DNA of 64,000 bases from Duganella qianjiadongensis (GTDB lineage: Bacteria; Pseudomonadota; Gammaproteobacteria; Burkholderiales; Burkholderiaceae_D), in assembly GCF_009857915.1 (NCBI RefSeq), contig NZ_WWCM01000017.1, positions 25,030 through 89,029 on the forward strand. Direction: 5' to 3'. A model generated the notes under the pieces. It ran no database searches, was not told where the DNA came from, and worked only from the letters and a program-made list of their open reading frames with translations. Below, one piece after another: positions 24,174 through 30,969 of the stretch; position 1 is the stretch's first letter, and each line of letters starts with the position of its first letter. Made by a program: the position numbers and the translations under genes.

Positions 24174-25989
24174 TTTCTAGTGTCTCCATAAATGGCGGTG
24201 GGGTCACCGCCGGGGCTGAGGTGTGCTGATTGCAAAAACGGATGTGCTGCGGATACGGGAACACGTCTTCGACGATGCCCTGCTGTATGCGCTGCTTGCG
24301 GGCCTGCCACCATGCGGGCGTGAGCAGGTCGGCATGGTGTTTCATGAAGTAGTGGCGGATGCGCGGATTCCCCAGCAGGAAAGCGCCGAACTGTTCGGGG
24401 AACACGTCGGATTTGCCGATCGGGTACCACGGCTCGGAAGCCATTTCTTCTTCTTCCGTGCGGGCTTGCGGAATCGCACGGAACTGGCAGTCGGTGATGT
24501 ATTCGATTTCATCGTAATCGTAGAACACCACGCGCTGGTGACGGGTGACGCCGAAGTTCTTGTACAGCATATCGCCGGGGAAGATGTTGGCCGCCACCAG
24601 CTCCTTGATGGCATTGCCGTATTCGATGATGCCGTGTTCGAGCTGGACTTCGTCGTGCTCTTTCTCGGCGTTGCCCAGCCAGATATTCAGCGGCACCATG
24701 CGCCGTTCGATGTACAGGTGCTTGATGATCAGCTGTTCGCCATCTTCTTCGACCAGCGATGGGGCGAAATGTTTCAGTTCGTCCACCAGAGCGTCGGTGA
24801 AGCGGTGACGGGGGAAGGCCACGTTGGAGTATTCCAGCGTGTCGGCCATGCGGCCCACACGGTCGTGGTGTTTCACCAGCAGGTATTTTTCCTTGATCAG
24901 CGCGCGCGAGGTCTCTTTCGGCGGCGGGAAGAAATCCTTGATCACCTTGAACACATACGGGAACGAGGGCAGGGCAAATACCAGCATCACCAGACCGCGG
25001 ATACCGGGCGCGATTTCGAACTGGTCGGACGAATGCTTGAGGTGCTGCAGGTAGTCGCGGTAGAACAGCGTCTTGCCCTGCTTTTGCAGGCCGAGGATGG
25101 TGTAGATCTCGCTGCGCGGCTTGCGCGGCAGCAGCGAGCGCAGGAACTGCACATAGGCCGACGGCACTTCCATATCGACCAGGAAGTAGGCGCGCGTGAA
25201 CGAGAACAGGATGGTGATCTGTTCATGGTCGAACAGCACCGTATCGAGCACCAGCTGGCCGTGGCGGTTGTGCAGTATCGGCACCACAAACGGGAACTCG
25301 CGGTTGCCGTTAATGCCTTTGCCGACGATGTAGGCGCCCTTGTTACGGAAGAACAGGCTAGACAGCACCTGGATCTGGTGATTCGGCTCCAGCCTGGCAT
25401 TGCCGAAGATGGACTTCAGGCGGGCTTCCACCAGATCGACATCGCGGTTCAGATCGGCGAATTCGGCATTGAGCTGGAAGTTGGTGACGATGCGCTTGAG
25501 CGTGTAGTGCAGGCCGTCCGTGGCCGGGTAATACACGCGGTAGGTGGGCGCGATTTCTTCCGTCTCGATGTATTCGGTCGAGACGACAGGGCGGACGAAG
25601 ATGAATTCGTTGTGGAAGTAGCTGCGGTGCAGGATGTTGCAGCAGACCGAGTTGAAGAAACTCTCGGCCAGCTCCGGCTGCTTGTGGTCGGATAGCATGC
25701 CGATAAAGTGCAGCTTGAGCTCGCGCCACACTTCATCCGTCAGTTCCGACTGTTCGTACTCGTCTTCCAGCATCTGCACGCATTCCTGCACGCGCTTGTC
25801 ATAGAAGCCGATACGCTCGCGCGCGGCCTGTTGCGCCTCGCCCCACGCGCCCTGCTCGAAATGCAGCTTGGCCTGCTGGCTGGTCTGGCGGAACAGGCGG
25901 TAGTGCTTGTCGAAACCGTCGCGTATGGTGCGGGCAATGTCGAAAGCGATCTGCGAGCGCAGCAGCTTGGGAAATGCGGCCTGGGTCAT
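24166..25989 (-). CDS. aceK: Isocitrate dehydrogenase kinase/phosphatase
   Basis: 607 residues, the full length of AceK. Recognisable stretches are RLFRQTSQQAKLHFEQGAW near the N-terminus, GIRGLVMLVFALPSFPYVFK (kinase core start with ATP loop), VAFPRHRFTDALVDEL and the metal-binding region VVFYDYDEIEYITDC. AceK phosphorylates and inactivates isocitrate dehydrogenase on acetate-like carbon, diverting isocitrate to the glyoxylate bypass. AceA and AceB are not encoded nearby. It sits between isovaleryl-CoA dehydrogenase (57-base gap) and thiolase (overlap), so it may be expressed with acetyl-CoA-forming catabolism. Confidence 0.95.
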   Translation of the reverse strand: MTQAAFPKLLRSQIAFDIARTIRDGFDKHYRLFRQTSQQAKLHFEQGAWGEAQQAARERIGFYDKRVQECVQMLEDEYEQSELTDEVWRELKLHFIGMLSDHKQPELAESFFNSVCCNILHRSYFHNEFIFVRPVVSTEYIETEEIAPTYRVYYPATDGLHYTLKRIVTNFQLNAEFADLNRDVDLVEARLKSIFGNARLEPNHQIQVLSSLFFRNKGAYIVGKGINGNREFPFVVPILHNRHGQLVLDTVLFDHEQITILFSFTRAYFLVDMEVPSAYVQFLRSLLPRKPRSEIYTILGLQKQGKTLFYRDYLQHLKHSSDQFEIAPGIRGLVMLVFALPSFPYVFKVIKDFFPPPKETSRALIKEKYLLVKHHDRVGRMADTLEYSNVAFPRHRFTDALVDELKHFAPSLVEEDGEQLIIKHLYIERRMVPLNIWLGNAEKEHDEVQLEHGIIEYGNAIKELVAANIFPGDMLYKNFGVTRHQRVVFYDYDEIEYITDCQFRAIPQARTEEEEMASEPWYPIGKSDVFPEQFGAFLLGNPRIRHYFMKHHADLLTPAWWQARKQRIQQGIVEDVFPYPQHIRFCNQHTSAPAVTPPPFMETLENE

Positions 25990-26046
25990 AGCTAACCTTT
26001 ATGTGCGTGTTCTAGTGTGCCGTCCCAGCTCACGCACATCCCCTGC

Positions 26047-27231
26047 TTACTTGGTTTCTGCGAACAGTTCGCGACCAATCAGCATGCGGCGGATTTCGCT
26101 GGTGCCGGCGCCGATCTCATACAATTTGGCGTCGCGCCACAGGCGGCCGACCGGATACTCGTTGATGTAGCCGTTGCCGCCCAGCGTCTGGATGGCTTCA
26201 CCGGCCATCCAGGTTGCTTTCTCTGCGCTATACAAAATGGCTCCCGCTGCATCTTTACGCAGTTGGCGGACTGCTTCCGGGGTTGTGGCCCGGTCGCAAG
26301 CCTGACCGACGGCGTAGACATACGCTTTGCACGCCATCATGGTCGAGTACATATCTGCAATCTTACCCTGCATCAGCTGGAATTCGCCGATAGGCTGACC
26401 AAATTGCTGGCGATCGTGGATGTAGGGCACCACACTGTCCATGCAGGCCTGCATGATGCCGAGCGGGCCGCCGGACAGCACGGTGCGTTCGAAATCGAGG
26501 CCGGACATCAGCACGTTGACGCCCTTGCCCACTTCGCCCAGCACGTTTTCCAGCGGAACCTCGCAATCTTCGAACACCAGTTCGCCCGTGTGCGAACCGC
26601 GCATGCCCAGCTTGTCCAGTTTCTGCGCGATGGAGAAGCCTTTATAGCCTTTCTCGATCAGGAAAGCCGTCATGCCGCGCGGGCCGGCGGCCAGATCGGT
26701 TTTGGCGTAGACCACCAGCACATCGGCGTCGGGGCCGTTGGTGATCCACATTTTCGAGCCGTTCAGCACATAGCGGTCGCCCTTCAGGTCGGCACGCAGC
26801 TTCATGGAAACCACGTCGGAACCGGCGTTCGGCTCGGACATGGCCAGCGCGCCGATGTATTCGCCCGAAATCAGCTTGGGCAGGTATTTCTGTTTCTGCG
26901 CGGCGTTGCCGTTGCGCTTGATCTGGTTGACACACAGATTCGAGTGGGCGCCGTACGACAGGCCGACCGAGGCGGAGGCGCGGGAAATCTCTTCCATGGC
27001 GATGATGTGGGCCAGATAGCCCATGTTAGCGCCGCCGTATTCTTCGCCCACGGTAATGCCGAGCACGCCCAGATCGCCCATTTTGCGCCACAGGTCCATG
27101 GGGAACTGGTCGCTGCGGTCGATTTCGGCGGCACGTGGCGCGATTTCGGCGGCAGCAAACTGCTGCACTGCTTCGCGCAGGGCGGCGATATCTTCGCCGT
27201 GGTCAAAGGTCAGGCCGGGCAGATGGAGCAT
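26047..27231 (-). CDS. liuA: Isovaleryl-CoA dehydrogenase
   Basis: About 394 residues. Family features: SVGLSYGAHSNLCVNQI, ALAMSEPNAGSDVVSMKL, NGSKMWITNGPDAD, and LMSGLDFERTVLSGGPLG, which contains the Glu used as catalytic base in isovaleryl-CoA dehydrogenases. The C-terminal YEIGAGTSEIRRMLIGREL has Gly in place of the usual Glu, as expected for this subfamily. It oxidises isovaleryl-CoA to 3-methylcrotonyl-CoA in leucine degradation. ATG 27231 is chosen because GAGGA precedes it by five bases; an in-frame extension to 27279 is unlikely. A LiuR-like palindrome lies about 50 bases upstream. Confidence 0.93.
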   Translation of the reverse strand: MLHLPGLTFDHGEDIAALREAVQQFAAAEIAPRAAEIDRSDQFPMDLWRKMGDLGVLGITVGEEYGGANMGYLAHIIAMEEISRASASVGLSYGAHSNLCVNQIKRNGNAAQKQKYLPKLISGEYIGALAMSEPNAGSDVVSMKLRADLKGDRYVLNGSKMWITNGPDADVLVVYAKTDLAAGPRGMTAFLIEKGYKGFSIAQKLDKLGMRGSHTGELVFEDCEVPLENVLGEVGKGVNVLMSGLDFERTVLSGGPLGIMQACMDSVVPYIHDRQQFGQPIGEFQLMQGKIADMYSTMMACKAYVYAVGQACDRATTPEAVRQLRKDAAGAILYSAEKATWMAGEAIQTLGGNGYINEYPVGRLWRDAKLYEIGAGTSEIRRMLIGRELFAETK

Positions 27232-27282
27232 GTCATCCTCATTCTTCTGGTGGTATGGAACGGCACATGATACGCTCAAGTG

Positions 27283-27298
27283 ACGTTTACGTAAACGT
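27283..27298. promoter_or_regulatory. LiuR-like operator 1 (upstream of isovaleryl-CoA dehydrogenase)
   Basis: ACGTTTACGTAAACGT is a perfect 16-base palindrome in the 90 bases between liuR and the dehydrogenase start. It agrees with the TTTACGTAAACG core known for LiuR in proteobacteria, and the adjacent gene encodes a LiuR-type MerR protein. Confidence 0.75.
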
Positions 27299-27321
27299 AA
27301 CTTGCTAGTTTTTTGTGCAGC

Positions 27322-27726
27322 TTACTCGGGTTTGGCGGCAGGCGCGCCGATGGCGGCCAGCAGGCGCTTGCATTCGTCTTCGTGGGCGGTGATTTCGGCC
27401 AGCGACATTTCGATGTCTTCGCGCTGCTGTTCCAGCGTTTCGCGGTGCTGGGCCAGCACGCCGAGGAAGCGGTGCATCTGGGCTGCCGTATCTTTAGGCG
27501 TTTCGTACATGTCCACCAGACTCTTGATTTCCGAGAGCGACAGGCCGAGGCGTTTGCCGCGCAGCGTCAGTTTCAGCCGGGTGCGGTCGCGCGGCGTGTA
27601 GACGCGGTTGCGCCCGCCTGCGCCTTCGCGCGAGGGGCTGAGCAGGCCCTGGTCTTCGTAGAAGCGGATGGCGCGCGCGGTGATATCGAATTCACGGGCC
27701 AGTTCGGTAATGGTGTAGGTAGGCAT
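27322..27726 (-). CDS. liuR: MerR-family regulator LiuR
   Basis: 134 residues. The N-terminal MerR winged helix is YTITELAREFDITARAIRFYEDQGLLSPSREG, followed by RNRVYTPRDRTRLKLTLRGKRLGLSLSEIKSL and a long dimerisation helix with no metal-binding Cys. LiuR controls leucine/isovalerate degradation genes in many proteobacteria and is released by branched-chain acyl-CoA intermediates. It sits directly upstream of isovaleryl-CoA dehydrogenase, with matching palindromes on both sides of the gene, so autoregulation and control of the divergent MBL gene are likely. Confidence 0.88.
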   Translation of the reverse strand: MPTYTITELAREFDITARAIRFYEDQGLLSPSREGAGGRNRVYTPRDRTRLKLTLRGKRLGLSLSEIKSLVDMYETPKDTAAQMHRFLGVLAQHRETLEQQREDIEMSLAEITAHEDECKRLLAAIGAPAAKPE

Positions 27727-27778
27727 TGGTCCTGTGCGCTAAAGTCTGATATAGCTGATGGGGTAACTGCGAATGTTT

Positions 27779-27794
27779 CCGTTTACGTCAACGT
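27779..27794. promoter_or_regulatory. LiuR-like operator 2 (liuR / MBL gene intergenic region)
   Basis: CCGTTTACGTCAACGT matches operator 1 at 14 of 16 positions. It lies 53 bases upstream of liuR and about 41 bases upstream of the divergent metallo-hydrolase gene, so one site could serve both. Confidence 0.65.
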
Positions 27795-27834
27795 CAATCC
27801 CATTGTAGCCTGAACTGCAGGCCGAGGAGAAAAA

Positions 27835-28899
27835 TTGAGCACTTCCGCTAGCCGCGCTGCCCTTGCCGCGGCACTGACCTACCCGCTGGGGGATACCGTG
27901 CCGGCTACCGGCACCGTGCAATGGCTGGCGCCCGGCGTGGGCTGGCTGCGCATGCCGCTGCCGTTTGCGCTCGACCATATCAATCTGTGGCTGCTGCGCG
28001 ATGGCGCTGGCTGGACCATCGTCGATAGCGGCGTGGCTACGGCGGCCACGCAGGCGGCGTGGGAGCAGATCTTTGCCGATCAACTGCAAGGCCTGCCGGT
28101 GCGGCGCGTGCTGGCCACCCATAGCCATCCCGACCATATCGGTCTGGCCCACTGGCTGTGCCAGCGCTGGCAGGTGGCGCTATGGACCAGCGCGGGCGAA
28201 TATGCGTTTGCGCGCATGATGTCGGCCGCCTTGCCCGGCGTGGATAATGCCGCCGCGGTGACGCACTTCCAGCGCCATGGCCTGCGCGATCCGGCGCTGC
28301 TGGAGCAGATGAGTGCGCGCAAGAATTACTATCCCTCGCTGGTGCCGGCCGTACCGGCCAGCTATACCCGCCTGCAGGATGGCCAGTTGCTGACGATAGG
28401 CGAGCGGGTCTGGCAGGTGGTGTGCGGCTATGGCCATTCGCCCGAGCATGTGGCCTTGTATTGCGAGAAAGATAAGCTGCTGATCGCGGGAGATATGCTG
28501 CTGCCGCGCATTTCCACCAATGTCTCCGTGTTTGCCGTCGAGCCGGAAGGCAATCCTTTGACCCGCTATCTTGAATCTTTGGATAAATTTGCCAAATGGC
28601 CAAATGATGTATTGGTTTTACCGTCGCACGGGCTGCCTTTCCGTGGCATGCCATTACGTATTTTGCAACTGCGCGAGCACCATCGCGAGCGTCTGGCCGA
28701 AGTGGTATTGGCCTGTCATACATACCAGTCGGCAGCGAGCATCGTGCCACTGATGTTCCGCCGTCCCCTCGATGCCCACCAGATGAGCTTTGCATTAGGG
28801 GAAGCCTTAGCCCACCTGCATGCCTTGTGGTATGACGGGGTGCTGCAGCGCGTCGCCGAAGCCGATGGCAGCCTACTTTTCCGGCTTGCGCAGGACTAG
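27835..28899 (+). CDS. MBL-fold metallo-hydrolase
   Basis: 354 residues. The zinc-binding signature THSHPDHIG is at about residue 100, further metal ligands are likely in GYGHSPEHVALY and IAGDMLLP, and LPSHGLPFRG follows. The C-terminal 100 residues form a helical extension (LREHHRERLAEVV...) seen in glyoxalase-II-like and beta-lactamase-like hydrolases of acyl-CoA contexts. TTG 27835 is the start, with GAGGAG five bases upstream. The gene is divergent from liuR across a LiuR-like operator, which suggests induction with branched-chain acyl-CoA catabolism. Substrate unknown; thioester hydrolysis is a guess. Confidence 0.8.
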   Translation: MSTSASRAALAAALTYPLGDTVPATGTVQWLAPGVGWLRMPLPFALDHINLWLLRDGAGWTIVDSGVATAATQAAWEQIFADQLQGLPVRRVLATHSHPDHIGLAHWLCQRWQVALWTSAGEYAFARMMSAALPGVDNAAAVTHFQRHGLRDPALLEQMSARKNYYPSLVPAVPASYTRLQDGQLLTIGERVWQVVCGYGHSPEHVALYCEKDKLLIAGDMLLPRISTNVSVFAVEPEGNPLTRYLESLDKFAKWPNDVLVLPSHGLPFRGMPLRILQLREHHRERLAEVVLACHTYQSAASIVPLMFRRPLDAHQMSFALGEALAHLHALWYDGVLQRVAEADGSLLFRLAQD

Positions 28900-29094
28900 T
28901 GTGGCGTAGTGGCTAGCAGATGAAAATTCTTAGCGAATAATTTCTGGTTTTAAACTAAAATAAACCAAGAGCAGATGTTTCCATGAAAAAACATAAACCG
29001 AATTTTGTTCAGTTCAGGAATCTGGTGTTGGATTGGTATTAGATTGGGTAAATGTGTCGCTCGAATTCGCCAGATGTCACAAATCAGCCTGTCT

Positions 29095-29118
29095 CGGCAT
29101 AGACTGACTTTCATGCCG
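29095..29118. promoter_or_regulatory. Inverted repeat just upstream of the HTH regulator gene
   Basis: CGGCAT (29095-29100) and ATGCCG (29113-29118) are perfect six-base arms separated by 12 bases, 20 bases before the ATG. The position fits an autoregulatory operator. The surrounding 28900-29138 region is AT-rich and holds no convincing gene. Confidence 0.35.
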
Positions 29119-29138
29119 CAACGTGAAATAGTGCCAAT

Positions 29139-29546
29139 ATGAATTCCTCAAATGAACGCGAAAGCTTTAGCCAGCGCCTCCAGCAGGCGCTGAAAAATGC
29201 CCACTACTCCCCCGACAGCCCCACCCGGCTCGCTCGGGAATTCAATATCCGTTTTGATGGCCGCCCCATCACGGTACACGCTGCCCGCAAATGGCTGGTC
29301 GGCGAAGCCATTCCTACCCAGGAAAAGTTGCGCATGATTGCACAGTGGCTGGGCGTACCGGCCGACTGGCTGCGCTTCGGCGGCGCCGAAAGTGATGCTC
29401 CGCAAGGAGATAGCGCTACCGGCCTGTCACGTTTCGAGTCGGCGGACGTCAAATTAATCGCAGATTTACAACGTCTGGACGAACATCATCGCCAGATTGC
29501 ACGTGAATTTATCCGCATGCTGGTACGGGTTAACTACCAAAAGTAG
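29139..29546 (+). CDS. HTH (Cro/C1-like) transcriptional regulator
   Basis: 135 residues. The N-terminal two-thirds resemble phage-repressor-type HTH proteins: RLQQALKNAHYSPDSPTRLAREFNIRF, ITVHAARKWLVGEAIPTQEKLRMIAQWLGVPADWLRFG. The C-terminal helix (LIADLQRLDEHHRQIAREFIRMLVRV) probably dimerises. There is no clear Shine-Dalgarno sequence before ATG 29139. It has no evident operon partner, is flanked by several palindromes, and is followed by a terminator at 29653. The target genes are unknown. Confidence 0.75.
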   Translation: MNSSNERESFSQRLQQALKNAHYSPDSPTRLAREFNIRFDGRPITVHAARKWLVGEAIPTQEKLRMIAQWLGVPADWLRFGGAESDAPQGDSATGLSRFESADVKLIADLQRLDEHHRQIAREFIRMLVRVNYQK

Positions 29547-29552
29547 TAAAAA

Positions 29553-29568
29553 TCCGTAGTAGTACGGA
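29553..29568. repeat. Inverted repeat after the HTH gene
   Basis: TCCGTA-GTAG-TACGGA forms a six-base stem with a four-base loop seven bases after the stop codon. No T tract follows, so it is not a standard terminator by itself. Confidence 0.4.
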
Positions 29569-29610
29569 GATAAGTTGACCGTTTGTGACTATTGGATGGC
29601 TTGTTCTCTG

Positions 29611-29637
29611 GTGAAACTAGTTTCACTGGCTAGCCAG
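29611..29637. repeat. Two abutting perfect palindromes
   Basis: GTGAAACTAGTTTCAC (29611-29626) is a perfect 16-base palindrome. CTGGCTAGCCAG (29626-29637) is a perfect 12-base palindrome sharing one base with it and followed by TTTTTG. Both centre on CTAG. They may be a paired protein-binding site or a compact terminator-like structure. Confidence 0.5.
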
Positions 29638-29652
29638 TTTTTGTTCGGCATA

Positions 29653-29676
29653 GGCGCCCACTGTGGCGCCTTTTTT
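29653..29676 (+). terminator. Intrinsic terminator
   Basis: GGCGCC (29653-29658), loop CACTGT and GGCGCC (29665-29670) are followed by six T residues. It lies about 105 bases after the HTH gene and would end that transcript. Confidence 0.75.
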
Positions 29677-29799
29677 ATTTTGTGAACTTCTGCGCAATGT
29701 CATGGTTTCGACATGGTTTTGAGGTACAGTGAGGTGTGCAGTCCGAGCAGTGTGTGCACGCAACAACTTCGCATCCACCTTATTCCGGGAGTTACGGTT

Positions 29800-29982
29800 T
29801 TGAGCCATCCGATGAATAGCAATTATAGTAATGTTGCGCAGTTGAAGGATCTGATGACCGCTCCGCCCATGACGGCGGCCCAGCATGCGGAAGTGATGCG
29901 CAAACGCATCGCCCATCGCCGCATGGTGGAAGAGGCACGCGAGCTGAAACGGCTCAGCGGCCAGTCGTACGACCAGCGCTAG
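29800..29982 (+). CDS. Small hypothetical protein (about 60 residues)
   Basis: A short, charged, helical protein (NVAQLKDLM, MTAAQHAEVMRKRIAHRRMVEEARELKRLSGQS) with no recognised domain. TTG 29800 is supported by GGGAG at 29787-29791; ATG 29812 is the alternative. Its 3' end overlaps the convergent ubiX gene by about 29 bases. The regular helix and the ribosome-binding site suggest a real gene, but no function can be proposed. Confidence 0.45.
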   Translation: MSHPMNSNYSNVAQLKDLMTAPPMTAAQHAEVMRKRIAHRRMVEEARELKRLSGQSYDQR

Positions 29983-30592
29983 CCGCCTGGCTGGCGACAG
30001 TGCCGGTGCTAGCGGCCTGCATGCCCTGCCAGCGCGGTGCAAGGCCGTGTTCGATCTGGAACAGGTCGAGCACGCGTGCCACCGTGTGGTCCACCATGTC
30101 AGCGATGCTGGCAGGCTGGTGATAGAAACTAGGCAGTGGCGGGAAGATGATGCCGCCCATTTCCGTGACGGCTGTCATATTGCGCAGGTGCGCCAGATTG
30201 AACGGCGTTTCGCGCACCATCAGCACGAGCCGGCGACGCTCCTTGAGCACCACATCGGCCGCGCGGGCAATCAGGTTATCGGCTAAGCCATGGGCCACGG
30301 AGGCCAGGGTTTTCATCGAGCAGGGGGCGATGATCATGCCATCGGACTGGAACGAGCCGCTGGCCACGCTGGCGCCGATGTCGCGCACCTTGTGCACCAC
30401 ATGGGCCAGCGCTTCCACCTCGCGCTTCTGCAGGCCGGTTTCCTGATGCAAAGTCAGGATGGCTGCGTCGGACAGGATCAGGTGGCTTTCGATGCCGGGG
30501 GCATCGCGTAAAAATTGCAGCAGACGCAAGCCATACACGGCGCCGGTGGCACCGGTAATGGCTACAACGATACGCCGCGGACGATCAGGCAT
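29954..30592 (-). CDS. ubiX: Flavin prenyltransferase UbiX
   Basis: 212 residues. The FMN-binding IVVAITGATGAVYGLRLLQ, the middle APCSMKTLASVAHGLADNLIARAADVVLKERR and PLPSFYHQPASI with the terminal VARVLDLFQIEH are diagnostic. UbiX attaches dimethylallyl to FMN to make the prenyl-FMN cofactor of the decarboxylase UbiD in ubiquinone synthesis. A C-terminal tail of about 20 residues rich in Ala, Ser and Thr is extra and overlaps the small convergent gene. Its start overlaps grxD by eight bases, so the two are co-transcribed. Confidence 0.93.
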   Translation of the reverse strand: MPDRPRRIVVAITGATGAVYGLRLLQFLRDAPGIESHLILSDAAILTLHQETGLQKREVEALAHVVHKVRDIGASVASGSFQSDGMIIAPCSMKTLASVAHGLADNLIARAADVVLKERRRLVLMVRETPFNLAHLRNMTAVTEMGGIIFPPLPSFYHQPASIADMVDHTVARVLDLFQIEHGLAPRWQGMQAASTGTVASQAASAGRTTGR

Positions 30593-30899
30593 CGAGCAGG
30601 GCTTTCAGCTCGCCCGATTCGTACATCTCGGTCATGATGTCCGAGCCGCCGATGAATTCACCGTTGACGTACAGCTGCGGAATGGTGGGCCAGTTCGAGT
30701 ATTCCTTGATGCCCTGACGCACTTCCGGATCATCCAGCACGTTCACGGTTGCAATGTTTTCAACGCCGCAGGCTTTCAGAATCTGGATGGCACGGCCGGA
30801 AAAGCCGCATTGCGGGAACTGGGCAGTGCCCTTCATGAACAGCACCACTTTGGTGTTGCTCACAGTGTCTTTGATCCAGGTTTTTACGTCGTCGCTCAT
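30585..30899 (-). CDS. grxD: Monothiol glutaredoxin Grx4 (GrxD)
   Basis: 104 residues. The monothiol active site CGFS is in FPQCGFSGRAIQIL; WPTIPQLYVNGEFIGGSDIM provides the cis-Pro and glutathione-binding Gly-Gly. Such proteins bridge a [2Fe-2S] cluster between dimers or with BolA/IbaG proteins and take part in iron-sulfur trafficking. An IbaG homologue is encoded at 52043 in this window. The start is ATG 30899; upstream in-frame sequence is non-coding. It lies 70 bases downstream of tex and overlaps ubiX. Confidence 0.93.
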   Translation of the reverse strand: MSDDVKTWIKDTVSNTKVVLFMKGTAQFPQCGFSGRAIQILKACGVENIATVNVLDDPEVRQGIKEYSNWPTIPQLYVNGEFIGGSDIMTEMYESGELKALLDA

Positions 30900-30969
30900 G
30901 GCTACCTCAGTGTAAAGATGTATTGAATCTCGATATTTTATAAGAAAATGCCCAAGGCCGTATTTTGCC

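Noticed and set aside
28983..29042. A 19-codon AT-rich reading frame starting ATGAAAAAACAT
   Set aside because: Too short, with no clear ribosome-binding site and no known family. It may be a chance frame in AT-rich intergenic DNA.
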